Below, in pieces: positions 44,906 to 53,918 of a stretch of 64,000 nucleotides of DNA. This DNA is from Photobacterium indicum (lineage in GTDB: Bacteria > Pseudomonadota > Gammaproteobacteria > Enterobacterales > Vibrionaceae): the NCBI RefSeq assembly GCF_003026215.1, contig NZ_PYOC01000001.1, forward strand, positions 806,001-870,000, written 5' to 3'. The stretch's first letter is position 1. Each line of letters begins with the position of its first letter. Made by a program: the position numbers and the translations under genes. The notes under the pieces are model-generated. The model made no database searches. It was not told where the DNA came from and saw only the letters and a program-made list of their open reading frames with translations.

Positions 44906-45723
44906 TGTGTACAGCAACTTGGATGCTAACGCCCTCGGGCTATCAAATATACTTTAACCGTGACGAGCAAAAAGGGCGACCAGAAGCTTTGCCGCCAACC
45001 CGTTTTGATAACACGGGCACTGAATTTGTGATGCCGGTAGATCCGTTGGGGGGAGGCAGCTGGATTGCGATGAACGAGCACGGCTTATCGTTGTGTTTGT
45101 TGAATTTCTATCAAGGAAAAATGCCGCAACACCCGTTAATCAGTCGCGGGTTATTGATCAAACAGCTCGCCAATTGCCGCACTGCACATGAAGCATTAGC
45201 TACGCTGGATACCGTGCCTTTACTGCATTATGCGCCTTTCAGTTTAATGCTGTTTGATCCGGCGTTAACACAGTCACACGGCGAAGTGCTGGGTGTGTGT
45301 TGGAACGGTATTTCGCTTTCGACGATCACACCGCAAGCACCGATGGTGTCATCGGGGGTAGATTTGCACAATGTGACAGCGCACCGCCAAGGTGAATACC
45401 TGCGCTATATTGAACACGGGCTGACGGCTGAATCGCTGCGTGCGTTTCATGCCAGCCATGTGCAAAGAGATGAATCGTTAGCATTTAAGCGCAATGCATA
45501 CCATAGCCACCTTTCTGCCTGTATGCACCGCGACGATGCGCATACCGTCAGTTTCACCCACATTGAAGTGACCCCGCAATTATTAACCATGAATTATCAT
45601 GCCGGATCACTTTGTGCAGATGAAAGTTGTGAAAAAAGGAAAATAAATGGAAATAAAAACCCGACTTCCTCGTTCTTATTAGTCAGGAAGATGATTACTG
45701 CACCAGCAGAACTCATTATTTAA
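44905..45723 (+). CDS. TANGO2/NRDE-family protein
   Basis: 272 residues. The MCTATWMLTPSGYQIYFNRDEQ opening has the diagnostic Asn-Arg-Asp-Glu motif at residues 18-21, followed by GGGSWIAMNEHGLSLCLLNF near residue 48. The N-terminal cysteine fits an Ntn-hydrolase-like fold. The eukaryotic homologue TANGO2 is linked to haem and lipid handling; the bacterial role is not established. The start overlaps the DinB stop by one base. The C-terminal tail beyond about residue 240 is Lys/Asn-rich and may be disordered. Confidence 0.88.
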   Translation: MCTATWMLTPSGYQIYFNRDEQKGRPEALPPTRFDNTGTEFVMPVDPLGGGSWIAMNEHGLSLCLLNFYQGKMPQHPLISRGLLIKQLANCRTAHEALATLDTVPLLHYAPFSLMLFDPALTQSHGEVLGVCWNGISLSTITPQAPMVSSGVDLHNVTAHRQGEYLRYIEHGLTAESLRAFHASHVQRDESLAFKRNAYHSHLSACMHRDDAHTVSFTHIEVTPQLLTMNYHAGSLCADESCEKRKINGNKNPTSSFLLVRKMITAPAELII

Positions 45724-45781
45724 TATATTACGTAATAAGCATTAAACGTTAAGCTTATGCCTTTGTGAGGAAAGGGAATAT

Positions 45782-46237
45782 ATGAAAGCATTAATGGGAT
45801 TACTTTTATTATTCGTGAGTGGAACTGTATTAGCTGGTGATGCTATTTATACCGGATTCTTTAGTAATAAAGCATTAGATGGTTACGACACTGTGGCTTA
45901 TTTCACCGAGGGTAAACCTGTAAAAGGGGACAGCGCCTACATTACTGAATATAAAGGCGCAGATTGGTATTTTTCATCTAAACAAAATCGTGAGCTGTTT
46001 GTGAAGAACCCAGATAAATATACCCCGCAATACGGTGGGTTCTGCGCTTGGGCTGTAGCGGCGAAGAACGACCGTGCTCCGGGTGATCCACTGCAGTGGA
46101 CTATTGTAAAAGATTCTGACAACACGCCTAAATTGTACCTCAATTATGACAAGAAGATTAAGCAACGTTGGGAGCAAGATATTTCAGGGTTTATTACAAT
46201 GGGCGATAAAAACTGGCCAGCGTTATTAGTTAATTAG
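45782..46237 (+). CDS. Exported YHS-domain protein
   Basis: 151 residues with a short signal peptide (LLLLFVSGTVLAG). The domain has the family pattern GYDTVAYF, then YFSSKQNRELFVKNPDKY and PQYGGFCAWAVA with the conserved cysteine. YHS proteins bind metals or are periplasmic redox accessories. A GAGGAAAGG site precedes it. An inverted repeat (46243-46276) follows. Confidence 0.85.
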   Translation: MKALMGLLLLFVSGTVLAGDAIYTGFFSNKALDGYDTVAYFTEGKPVKGDSAYITEYKGADWYFSSKQNRELFVKNPDKYTPQYGGFCAWAVAAKNDRAPGDPLQWTIVKDSDNTPKLYLNYDKKIKQRWEQDISGFITMGDKNWPALLVN

Positions 46238-46242
46238 TACCT

Positions 46243-46276
46243 ATGAATAAAGCTTATTAATAAAAAATTTATTCAT
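46243..46276. repeat. Inverted repeat after the YHS gene
   Basis: ATGAATAAA (46243-46251) pairs with TTTATTCAT (46268-46276). May attenuate or stabilise the transcript. Confidence 0.45.
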
Positions 46277-46382
46277 AAAAACTAAGAAATAGCACGCTAA
46301 CTAACACACATTTATTGTTATTGATCGCCATATCGACATGGGCGAGGGGTATACATATGCCCAAAAAAGAGAAGGACTACTT

Positions 46383-46835
46383 ATGAATATAACAACACCG
46401 ACAGCGACTTCACGCCCTGCATTATTATCGTTGGCGGGGTGGTCTGGCTTTACGTGGTTTGGTGCGTATGGCGGTTATTTGATTGGTACAGCAGAGTTGA
46501 TTGCGGCTGTACTGTTGTTTACTCGCTTTCATGGTGTTGGTGCTGTGATGGCGATAGGAATTATGACTGGCGCGATATTTTTCCACCTGTTTACACCGCT
46601 GGGTATTGTGATGCCAGAATTTAACGCAGCAGGGCAGATGATAGGCACAGACGGCGGTTTACTGTTTGGCATGGCGTGTTTGATTTGGCTATCAGCCGTT
46701 GTACTTGTTGTGCGTGATAGTCGTCAGCCACAAGGTTTTGTACATTATTTTCTGCATCGCTTTCTAAATCGTTTGCCACAAAAACTACAGGGGCATTCTG
46801 GTGGCACTGATACCGAAAATGGAGGTGCCGTATGA
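46383..46835 (+). CDS. DoxX-like membrane protein
   Basis: 150 residues from ATG 46383, which follows GAAGGAC. Four likely membrane segments. GTAELIAAVLLF near residue 37 and FFHLFTPLGIVMPEF near 65 fit DoxX-like proteins. The C-terminal tail is soluble. It overlaps the OlsF-like start by four bases (ATGA), so the two are coupled. Confidence 0.7.
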   Translation: MNITTPTATSRPALLSLAGWSGFTWFGAYGGYLIGTAELIAAVLLFTRFHGVGAVMAIGIMTGAIFFHLFTPLGIVMPEFNAAGQMIGTDGGLLFGMACLIWLSAVVLVVRDSRQPQGFVHYFLHRFLNRLPQKLQGHSGGTDTENGGAV

Positions 46836-48754
46836 ATCCGCAAAGCAGTCCGTTTCGTTTACCGCGCGTAACCCCCTTTGGTTTAGGGGAATCTGTTGCA
46901 GAATGGGCGACAGGTTTAAGCCAACTTGATGCGCTATATCAGCAGCGACCAGCAGGGTTAAGTGCTCATGCTTTCATGCGTTATACCCTCGATGTGCTGG
47001 GTATTGAGTATCAAGTTACTAAAGGCAGTTTAGAGAATGTTCCGCAAAATGGCGCAACGGTTGTGGTGGCGAATCATCCTCTGGGCGCGATAGAAGGCGT
47101 GATGCTGGCAGAACTACTGGGGCATGTACGTAATGACATTAAAGTGCTGGCAAATCATTATTTAAAGCGTTTACCTGAAATCAGTGAGTTGTTTATTGCA
47201 GTAGACGTGTTTGAAGGCAAAGAGGCCATTAAAGCCAATATAAAAGCAATGCGAGAAGCTCATCAGCATTTGGCCGAAGGGGGATTACTACTGATTTTTC
47301 CAGCAGGCGAAGTGTCGACCTATCAAGCTGCGTTAGATTCTGCCGAAGACGTGCAGGCTATGCCACACCGCTTGATCGACAAAGCATGGAGTCGCTCGGT
47401 GGCTAAATTGGTTAAACGTAGCCAAGCGACCACAGTGCCGATTTTTATTGACGGTCACAATAGTAAAACCTTTTACAGGGCTGGAACTATTCACCCTATG
47501 CTGCGTACCTTGTTGCTGGGGCGTGAGTTGCTGAATAAGCACAATCAAACCATGTCGATCGCCATTGGTGATGCAATTCCTTTTTCTGAATTGAAAGTGT
47601 TAGATCGCGACCAGAAAGTCGTGAACTACCTGCGACTCAATACCTATTTATTGAGTGCGAATAATCCGTTACAAAGCAGTGACAATACTCAGCCATTAAT
47701 CAATAACCCAACACCTCACGAATCCACTACCCATGAATCTACAGCCCACGAATCTATTGCCTACGAATCTAAGGCTCATGGATCCGTCGCTTGTGAGTCA
47801 GAGACTGAAATCGCTGGTGAACCCGTGATTGCGGCTATTCCCCCTGCTGTGTTGCAAGCTGAAATGGATTTGCTTGAGCCGAGTTGTCACCTGTTAACAC
47901 AAGGGGATTTCGATGTGTACTGCGTGCGATCTGCTGTGATTCCAATGATGATGCAAGAAATAGGACGAGTACGTGAAATCAGCTTTCGTGCGGTGGGTGA
48001 GGGCACTGGGTTTGCGTGCGATGTGGATGACTATGATCCGCATTATCACCAACTTATTGTATGGTATAACACCCGTCACGAGTTGGTGGGTGCTTATCGT
48101 ATGGGGCTGGTGGATGAGTTGGTCGAGAAACAAGGTATCGACGGTTTATATTCGCGTAGCTTGTTTAATTATGATGAAGCGTTTATCAATCAGTTAGGTA
48201 CATCGATAGAGTTGGGGCGTTCTGTGGTCGCCGCGCCGTATCAGCGTAGTTTAAGTGCTTTACTACTGTTATGGAAAGGCATCGCGACGTTTGTTTCTCG
48301 TCACCCGCAGTACACCCATTTGTTTGGCCCTGTCAGCATTAGTAATGACTACAGTTTGGTAGCGCGTCATCTTATGGCATCTACCTTAACCGTTCATCAT
48401 TATGACAACGACAAAGCGGCGTTAGTGAATGCCACTACACCATTGAAAGGCGATGGACAGGCCTTCTGGCATACCGATATGCTGTCTGCGTTGGGTGATG
48501 TGCAGCTGTTATCAAAAGTGTTAAGCCGGTTAGAACAAGGTCGGGGTTTGCCAGTATTACTGCGTCAGTATCTTGGTTTGAAAGGTAAGTTGGTGTGCTT
48601 CAATGTCGATCCTGCATTTAATGATGCTTTAGATGGTTTGATTGTGGTGAATTTGGCGCAAGTACCCGAAAAAACCTTGGGTAAATACATGGGGCGTGAT
48701 CAAGCTAAAGCGTATTTGGCTACGCATAACATTGCCAACCAACCTCCTTCGTAA
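46832..48754 (+). CDS. olsF: Bifunctional ornithine-lipid synthase (OlsF type)
   Basis: 640 residues. The N-terminal half is a PlsC/OlsA-type O-acyltransferase: VVVANHPLGAIEG near residue 78 (catalytic NHxxxxD-like box, here with Glu) and LIFPAGEVSTYQ near 153. Residues about 350-560 are an OlsB-like N-acyltransferase: EISFRAVGEGTG near 380 and ELGRSVVAAPYQR near 465. This order matches OlsF, which builds ornithine lipids from ornithine and acyl-ACP in one protein; enzymes of this type help under phosphate limitation. A linker at residues 295-324 has six degenerate pentapeptide repeats. It shares a coupled start with the preceding gene. Confidence 0.85.
   Translation: MNPQSSPFRLPRVTPFGLGESVAEWATGLSQLDALYQQRPAGLSAHAFMRYTLDVLGIEYQVTKGSLENVPQNGATVVVANHPLGAIEGVMLAELLGHVRNDIKVLANHYLKRLPEISELFIAVDVFEGKEAIKANIKAMREAHQHLAEGGLLLIFPAGEVSTYQAALDSAEDVQAMPHRLIDKAWSRSVAKLVKRSQATTVPIFIDGHNSKTFYRAGTIHPMLRTLLLGRELLNKHNQTMSIAIGDAIPFSELKVLDRDQKVVNYLRLNTYLLSANNPLQSSDNTQPLINNPTPHESTTHESTAHESIAYESKAHGSVACESETEIAGEPVIAAIPPAVLQAEMDLLEPSCHLLTQGDFDVYCVRSAVIPMMMQEIGRVREISFRAVGEGTGFACDVDDYDPHYHQLIVWYNTRHELVGAYRMGLVDELVEKQGIDGLYSRSLFNYDEAFINQLGTSIELGRSVVAAPYQRSLSALLLLWKGIATFVSRHPQYTHLFGPVSISNDYSLVARHLMASTLTVHHYDNDKAALVNATTPLKGDGQAFWHTDMLSALGDVQLLSKVLSRLEQGRGLPVLLRQYLGLKGKLVCFNVDPAFNDALDGLIVVNLAQVPEKTLGKYMGRDQAKAYLATHNIANQPPS
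47714..47803 (+). repeat. 15-base tandem repeat coding the OlsF linker
   Basis: Six degenerate units encode PHEST, THEST, AHESI, AYESK, AHGSV and ACESE in the interdomain linker. The DNA units share the ACGAATC/CATGAATC pattern. Confidence 0.8.
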
Positions 48755-48824
48755 GGGCTACATCACCCTGAAGAATCCACAATAGGGCTGGCTGGTGTCA
48801 GCCTTCCTTGGCATTCGGTATTGA

Positions 48825-49496
48825 TTAATTATTACTTATGTCTTTAATGTGTTTCAACAGGTCATCACTATCAAGCGGTGGTAGATCTAGATTGAGATCG
48901 GGTGGGGTGACCATGGGCACTTCATCGGGAAACAAGCCTTGAGGCAGCTGGTGTGCGATGCCTCGATGGCAATCTATACAAGTACGTGCCGTACCGTACA
49001 AGAACTCGTGCTTCATTTTTTGTTGTACGTCAGGGTTCATATGCTGTAATTGGTGGCAATTCCGGCATTCACGAGAATCGGTTTTCTGCATAGCCTTCCA
49101 TACACGACGTGCCATAGTAAGACGGTGTTCTTCAAATTTCTCCATATTATCGATTGTGCCTACCATCTTGTGATAAAGCTCCATAGAGGCTTGCATCTTG
49201 CGTATCATTTTATCCACCCATGGTTCTGGCACGTGGCAATCAGGACAACCAGCCTGTACACCACTTCGATTTGTATAATGCACACTTCTTTGCCATTCAG
49301 GAACAACAGCTTGCCGCATTTCATGGCAACTAGTGGCACAAAAGGCTGTTGTATTGGTCATTTCCATTGCGGTATTAAAACCACCCCAGAAAATAATACC
49401 GACGAAAAAGGTAATTATTCCACCAATGGGAATTCCAAATAACCACCATTTTTTTGGTAGTGACCAAAGCTTTGCGGGTAATAACTTGAATTTCAT
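48825..49496 (-). CDS. NapC/NirT-family tetrahaem quinol dehydrogenase
   Basis: 223 residues. One N-terminal membrane helix (about 18-40, FGIPIGGIITFFVGIIFW) anchors a periplasmic domain with four CxxCH haem sites: CATSCH, CPDCH, CRNCH and CIDCH. The spacing fits NapC/NirT proteins, which take electrons from menaquinol or ubiquinol and pass them to periplasmic reductases. It is divergent from a 12-haem cytochrome gene, the natural acceptor. The C-terminus is acidic (DLPPLDSDDLLKH). Confidence 0.9.
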   Translation of the reverse strand: MKFKLLPAKLWSLPKKWWLFGIPIGGIITFFVGIIFWGGFNTAMEMTNTTAFCATSCHEMRQAVVPEWQRSVHYTNRSGVQAGCPDCHVPEPWVDKMIRKMQASMELYHKMVGTIDNMEKFEEHRLTMARRVWKAMQKTDSRECRNCHQLQHMNPDVQQKMKHEFLYGTARTCIDCHRGIAHQLPQGLFPDEVPMVTPPDLNLDLPPLDSDDLLKHIKDISNN

Positions 49497-49625
49497 TTGA
49501 GCCCCGACAACATAAATTAATTTTCAATGGATAATCGAAAATAAGTAATATTCAGGCGATATTTTGATTCTAGTATAGTATTAAATGAAGTTGTCATTTG
49601 TCATCGAAAGTATTCGGGAGCGACT

Positions 49626-51941
49626 ATGTTTCAGCTTATCGATAGGGCTATGCGTTGCTTTTTATTTATTCTAATTCTCTCTTTACCTTATGTTCATGCA
49701 AGTAATACTGGTCAATTAACTGGCTGTTTAAGCTGCCATGAAGGGATAGCTGATTTTTCTGAAGGACCGATGACTCTGGCTATTACTGCAATGTCAAAAA
49801 CCTTTGATAAGCAAGGGTGTACAGTCTGTCATGGGGGAGACCCAACAGCTAAAGATAAAGAAAAAGCGCACGCTGGCTCCCCTGAATTACTGGTTGAATT
49901 AGGGGGCGCTCAGCATTTTTACCCTGATCCCGGCAGTATTTGGATAGCCGATAAAACGTGTGGTCTATGCCATGCTGGATATGTAGATCGAGTAAAAAAA
50001 TCGCTCATGGGTACTGAAGCCGGTAAATTACAAGGTAACCTTTGGAGCTGGGGAATAGTTAATGATCATAATTCTAACTTGGGAAATTATGATATTAAAG
50101 ATGAAGATGGTCCTGTTCCCAATATAGGTACTCCAGCATATAAAAAATATATGACTCGTCTTGCTGAACAGCACCCTGATCAATTCCCCATTGAATTATC
50201 ACAAGTTCAAGATGTAAATGTTGATGATATTCCCGACCACCCCAACCTTGCTGGTATAACATATTCTAGACAGCAATGTCAGCGTTGCCATGTTGGCGTT
50301 AGTGGTTCACAACGACGCGGTGATTTCCGTGGTACAGGCTGTTCATCATGTCATGTTCCTTATGGCGTTGAAGGTTTATATGAGGGAGAAGATCCCACAA
50401 TAGATAAAACGGTGCCAGGGAAATTACTTGTTCATAAAATGCAGGCAACGCGTAAATCAAAGATCACTCATAATGGGCTCACATGGTCGGGAATACCGTC
50501 TGAAACATGCCGTAGTTGTCATAATCGCGGAAAGCGGGTTGGCCCAAGCTTTAATGGGATAATGGAGTTTCCTTATGGAAGTCCGTATACCCCAACGGGT
50601 GGTAAGCAAGAAAGCCTGCATGGAAAATATTACACTGAAATTGAAGCTGATGTGCATCACCAGATCCCAAGCCGAGAAGGTAATCCTTCTGGTGGGCTTC
50701 TATGTCAGGATTGTCATACCTCTATTGATATGCACGGTGATGGAAATATTCCAGGTACAACTCTGGCGCAGGTTGAAATTGAGTGCTCAGATTGTCACGG
50801 CACACCAAGTCAATTTCCTTGGGAATTACCGTTAGGTTATGGCGAAGAGTTCGGCGGTAAACTCGATGATAAAGCACGAGGTTTAGCCCATAAACTACCG
50901 AAGTTCATGAAGGTGGCGACAGTTTATGAAAAACGTGATGGTTACTTGCTGTCAGCAAGGGGGAATCCACTCGGTAATGTCGTTAAAGATGGCGATAAGG
51001 TGGTGGTGCACTCTGCTACTGGTTTAGATTTCAATGTGCCGGTATTAAAACAAATTGCAGACACCGATACTTGGAAAGACCCTTCAGCCAAAGTAGCAAA
51101 AATGGCCATTGATAAGCATATGGAAGGTATGGAGTGTTACGCCTGCCATGCCAATTGGGCACCTCAATGTTATGGCTGCCATATAACCGTTGATTACTCT
51201 GAAGGAAAACAAGATGCAGACTGGATTGCGAATGTGAATTCGGTGGGCAAAGATGGCCTAACACCAGATGCAGTATTAGGTTCGAAAGGATTAAAATCGG
51301 CTGGTAAGGTTTCTGAAACGCGTTCGTATTTACGTTGGGAAACACCAATTTTGGGTATTAATGGCGAGGGTAGGGTAACCCCATTAATGCCAGGGTGTCA
51401 GGTGATAACGACCGTTATCGATAAGGATGGAAATACCGTTGTTCACAACAAACTTTGGGGTACACCTGAAGGCAACGGGTTAGATCACTCTCCTGTGCAG
51501 CCCCATACCATTGGGCGGAAATCAAGAGATTGTGAATCTTGCCATAGCGATCCTAAAACATTGGGTTACGGTATTAGTGATGGTGAGTATATGAGTAATA
51601 TTAATAAGCCATACTATGCTGATCTCAAAGATGCTCAAGGTAAGGTTATTCCTAAAGAAGCCAAAGTTCAGATTCAACCCATCCCTGAACTTGAGCATGA
51701 TCTTTCGAAGATCGTCGATCGTGAAGAAGGTCAGATCGTTAGTGTCGGTTCTCACTGGCCATTGGCTGGTCCGCTGCCCAAAGAGATGCGTGACAAAATG
51801 GAACGTTCCGGTACTTGCCTAGGCTGCCATAGCAAACAGCAAGATGAAGAGTTTTGGAACAAAGTTTCTCAGCCCGGGTTCTTGAACAATGAGCAACACC
51901 AGAAGGCTGTACAAGAAGCAATTGAGGCGAAGGTCAAGTAA
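49626..51941 (+). CDS. Periplasmic dodecahaem cytochrome c
   Basis: 771 residues with a signal peptide (cleavage likely after VHAS). Twelve CxxCH haem sites occur in order: CLSCH, CTVCH, CGLCH, CQRCH, CSSCH, CRSCH, CQDCH, CSDCH, CYACH, CYGCH, CESCH, CLGCH. A stretch from about residue 405 to 495 has no haem site and looks beta-rich. There is no CxxCK catalytic haem site and no lipobox. The LDHSPVQPHTIGRKSRDCES segment is distinctive. It probably receives electrons from the NapC-like protein; the terminal acceptor is unknown. I do not recognise a named family. Start follows CGGGAGC. Confidence 0.88.
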   Translation: MFQLIDRAMRCFLFILILSLPYVHASNTGQLTGCLSCHEGIADFSEGPMTLAITAMSKTFDKQGCTVCHGGDPTAKDKEKAHAGSPELLVELGGAQHFYPDPGSIWIADKTCGLCHAGYVDRVKKSLMGTEAGKLQGNLWSWGIVNDHNSNLGNYDIKDEDGPVPNIGTPAYKKYMTRLAEQHPDQFPIELSQVQDVNVDDIPDHPNLAGITYSRQQCQRCHVGVSGSQRRGDFRGTGCSSCHVPYGVEGLYEGEDPTIDKTVPGKLLVHKMQATRKSKITHNGLTWSGIPSETCRSCHNRGKRVGPSFNGIMEFPYGSPYTPTGGKQESLHGKYYTEIEADVHHQIPSREGNPSGGLLCQDCHTSIDMHGDGNIPGTTLAQVEIECSDCHGTPSQFPWELPLGYGEEFGGKLDDKARGLAHKLPKFMKVATVYEKRDGYLLSARGNPLGNVVKDGDKVVVHSATGLDFNVPVLKQIADTDTWKDPSAKVAKMAIDKHMEGMECYACHANWAPQCYGCHITVDYSEGKQDADWIANVNSVGKDGLTPDAVLGSKGLKSAGKVSETRSYLRWETPILGINGEGRVTPLMPGCQVITTVIDKDGNTVVHNKLWGTPEGNGLDHSPVQPHTIGRKSRDCESCHSDPKTLGYGISDGEYMSNINKPYYADLKDAQGKVIPKEAKVQIQPIPELEHDLSKIVDREEGQIVSVGSHWPLAGPLPKEMRDKMERSGTCLGCHSKQQDEEFWNKVSQPGFLNNEQHQKAVQEAIEAKVK

Positions 51942-51996
51942 TACGGGTGCAATAACGTATAGCAAAGGGTGATTGTTTGCTAACTGAGTAGGAATT

Positions 51997-52395
51997 ATGA
52001 AAGTTAAAGTATTTTTTTCGTGGTTTCAAGCATTGAGTCTGACTATTTTGTTGTCGCTGAGTTCTGGGCTAAATGCAGAGTCTATTCATAAAAATGGTCA
52101 TTTGAACTTTCAAGAGTTTGCTGAAATTTGTCTTGAAGGTGAGGCTGATGCCAGAGATGGTGCAGAATATGAGGTCTGGTGTGAGTTGTATCTTGCAGGA
52201 TATGCTCAGGCTCTTGTTGCAAGTAAAACGGATGATATTTGTATATCACAAGAGCTCAATTGGCTAGACAAACTTAGATGGGATTTCGTCTATTGGTATT
52301 ATCAGAATAAAGCGAAGCACCAGAACTCTTTAGCGAGTGGCATGTTGGCATTTTTCCAAGAAAAATATGGATGTGGAACCAACCGGTCTGAATAG
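51997..52395 (+). CDS. Exported four-cysteine protein, unknown
   Basis: 132 residues with a signal peptide (cleavage likely after GLNA). The mature domain is helical with four cysteines (EICLEG, VWCELY, DDICIS, KYGCGT), probably two disulfides. Pattern and size recall Rap1a/Tai-type periplasmic proteins, but the match is weak and no toxin is nearby. It starts 56 bases after the cytochrome gene with GTAGGA, so it may share its transcript. A terminator follows. Confidence 0.65.
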   Translation: MKVKVFFSWFQALSLTILLSLSSGLNAESIHKNGHLNFQEFAEICLEGEADARDGAEYEVWCELYLAGYAQALVASKTDDICISQELNWLDKLRWDFVYWYYQNKAKHQNSLASGMLAFFQEKYGCGTNRSE

Positions 52396-52440
52396 ACAAA
52401 GTTGATTTTTTCACCATAAGATCTGATGTGTAAATCATAG

Positions 52441-52467
52441 AAAGGCTGCTAGTAGGTAGCCTTTTTT
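52441..52467 (+). terminator. Terminator after the cytochrome operon
   Basis: AAAGGCTGC and the GTAGCCTTT arm form a stem around TAGTAG, followed by TTTTTT. Confidence 0.75.
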
Positions 52468-52587
52468 CACGTTATAAGAGCGTGATTTTTATTTTATCTT
52501 TTACCCTTGACCTTCCAGTAACGGTAAGGATTAAGCTCTTTCCATACCATCGAGACATTAGATTAAAACGCCTAAGAAGGTAATGTT

Positions 52588-52830
52588 ATGAACCAGACAA
52601 TTACAATGTTCCTTTTTGGAGTCTCGGTATTAGTAGGTTTAGCTTTTGCAAATTTTCTCATCATCGACGTTATGCCGCAGAAAGGTGGTGTATGGGGTGT
52701 TGTAGAGGTAAATGACATACCACAAACGGCTATGGATGTTGTTGTTACACAGGAATTGGCTGGTAAAGGTATGCACTCTAAGGTAATGACAACCATTAAA
52801 AGCTCAGGCGTGAAAATGATGGACTGCTAG
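52588..52830 (+). CDS. Small membrane-anchored protein, unknown
   Basis: 80 residues. One N-terminal membrane helix (FLFGVSVLVGLAFANFLII), then a periplasmic-type tail of about 50 residues ending in Cys (SGVKMMDC). A strong AAGGTAATG site supports translation. No family recognised; it may bind metal or redox partners through the terminal Cys. Confidence 0.55.
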   Translation: MNQTITMFLFGVSVLVGLAFANFLIIDVMPQKGGVWGVVEVNDIPQTAMDVVVTQELAGKGMHSKVMTTIKSSGVKMMDC

Positions 52831-52918
52831 CGTGGGCAACTAACAACGTATAGCAGAAAAATTGAACATAAAAGTACAACTAAGTTAATAAATCAATAAT
52901 ATAAAGGTTAGTATCACC

Positions 52919-53155
52919 ATGAAAATGAACACTAAAAAGCTATGTAAAATACTTTGTGCCCTGTGTTTAGGAATAGTGGTAGCGTACTTTCTTTTTCTTG
53001 GTAACTTTACGCTTGCCGCTTTCAGTGGAATAGCCATCCAGTTGATTTTCTGCGGTGCAATGATGTTCATGATGATGAAAATGATGGGCTGTAACGATAA
53101 GAAAGACAAAGTACAAGACGATGGCGACCTGATTAAAGATACCGAGCGAGAATAG
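52919..53155 (+). CDS. Small membrane protein with Met-rich segment
   Basis: 78 residues. Two membrane helices (about 12-28 and 33-55). The second ends in a methionine-rich run with a Cys (MMFMMMKMMGCND), then a charged tail. Such Met/Cys clusters are common in copper-handling membrane proteins, but there is no direct support. Site TAAAGG precedes the ATG. Confidence 0.55.
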   Translation: MKMNTKKLCKILCALCLGIVVAYFLFLGNFTLAAFSGIAIQLIFCGAMMFMMMKMMGCNDKKDKVQDDGDLIKDTERE

Positions 53156-53170
53156 AACAATAAGTTAATA

Positions 53171-53205
53171 AAGAAAGTTATCAGCGAAGACTAACTTTCT
53201 TATCA
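53171..53205. terminator. Hairpin between convergent small-protein and CoA-transferase genes
   Basis: AAGAAAGTTA (53171-53180) pairs with TAACTTTCTT (53192-53201). It may act in both directions. Confidence 0.55.
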
Positions 53206-53242
53206 GTAGAGTTAGGTGTGTTTTAGACATCCGCTATTTTAG

Positions 53243-53917
53243 CTATTGCTTGGGGAAGGCGATGACTTTTAAATCATCAGCAATGATTAATGTTGCTTCA
53301 GTCGCTTGTTGAACCTCTTCTACCGTATATTCTGGGGCTATTTCTGTTAATAGCATCCCTTCTGGTGTTATTTCAATAACACCCATTTCAGTGATGATCA
53401 TATCAACTTGATGGGTTGCTGTTAGCGGCAATGTACAATGGTTCAATAGTTTATGTTTGCCTTTCGCTGTGTGCTCCATTGATACAATCACTTTCTTTGC
53501 ACCCACCACAAGATCCATCGCGCCACCCATGCCGGGAACCATCTTGCCCGGTATAATCCAGTTGGCTAGATTACCTTGTTCATCGACCTGCAATGCACCC
53601 AAAACGGTGACATCAACATGACCACCACGAATAATCGCAAATGAGTCGGCACTGTTGAAGTAGCTCGCGCCTGCTGCTGCGGTAATGGGCTGTCCGCCTG
53701 CATTAACCAAATCAGGGTCGGTATTGGTAATATCAGCTAAGCCTGCAATGCCGAGTAGCCCGTTTTCAGATTGTAAAATCAGTTCGATATCACAATCAAT
53801 TTCGTTGGCAACAAGAGACGGCATTCCGATGCCTAAATTAACCACATCACCATCGTTCAGCTCTTGTGCCACACGCCATGCGATATTGCGACGAATTTGA
53901 TGCTTATCTAGCGCCAT
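53243..53917 (-). CDS. atoA: 3-Oxoacid CoA-transferase subunit B (AtoA/ScoB)
   Basis: 224 residues from ATG 53917, directly after a GGGAGG site; an upstream ATG would add ten residues and overlap the previous gene. VVNLGIGMPSLVAN near residue 25 and the catalytic glutamate in QSENGLLGIAG near 50 are diagnostic of the beta subunit. It transfers CoA to acetoacetate or a related 3-oxoacid, with a donor such as succinyl- or acetyl-CoA. One base separates it from the subunit A stop. Confidence 0.9.
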   Translation of the reverse strand: MALDKHQIRRNIAWRVAQELNDGDVVNLGIGMPSLVANEIDCDIELILQSENGLLGIAGLADITNTDPDLVNAGGQPITAAAGASYFNSADSFAIIRGGHVDVTVLGALQVDEQGNLANWIIPGKMVPGMGGAMDLVVGAKKVIVSMEHTAKGKHKLLNHCTLPLTATHQVDMIITEMGVIEITPEGMLLTEIAPEYTVEEVQQATEATLIIADDLKVIAFPKQ

Positions 53918-53918
53918 A

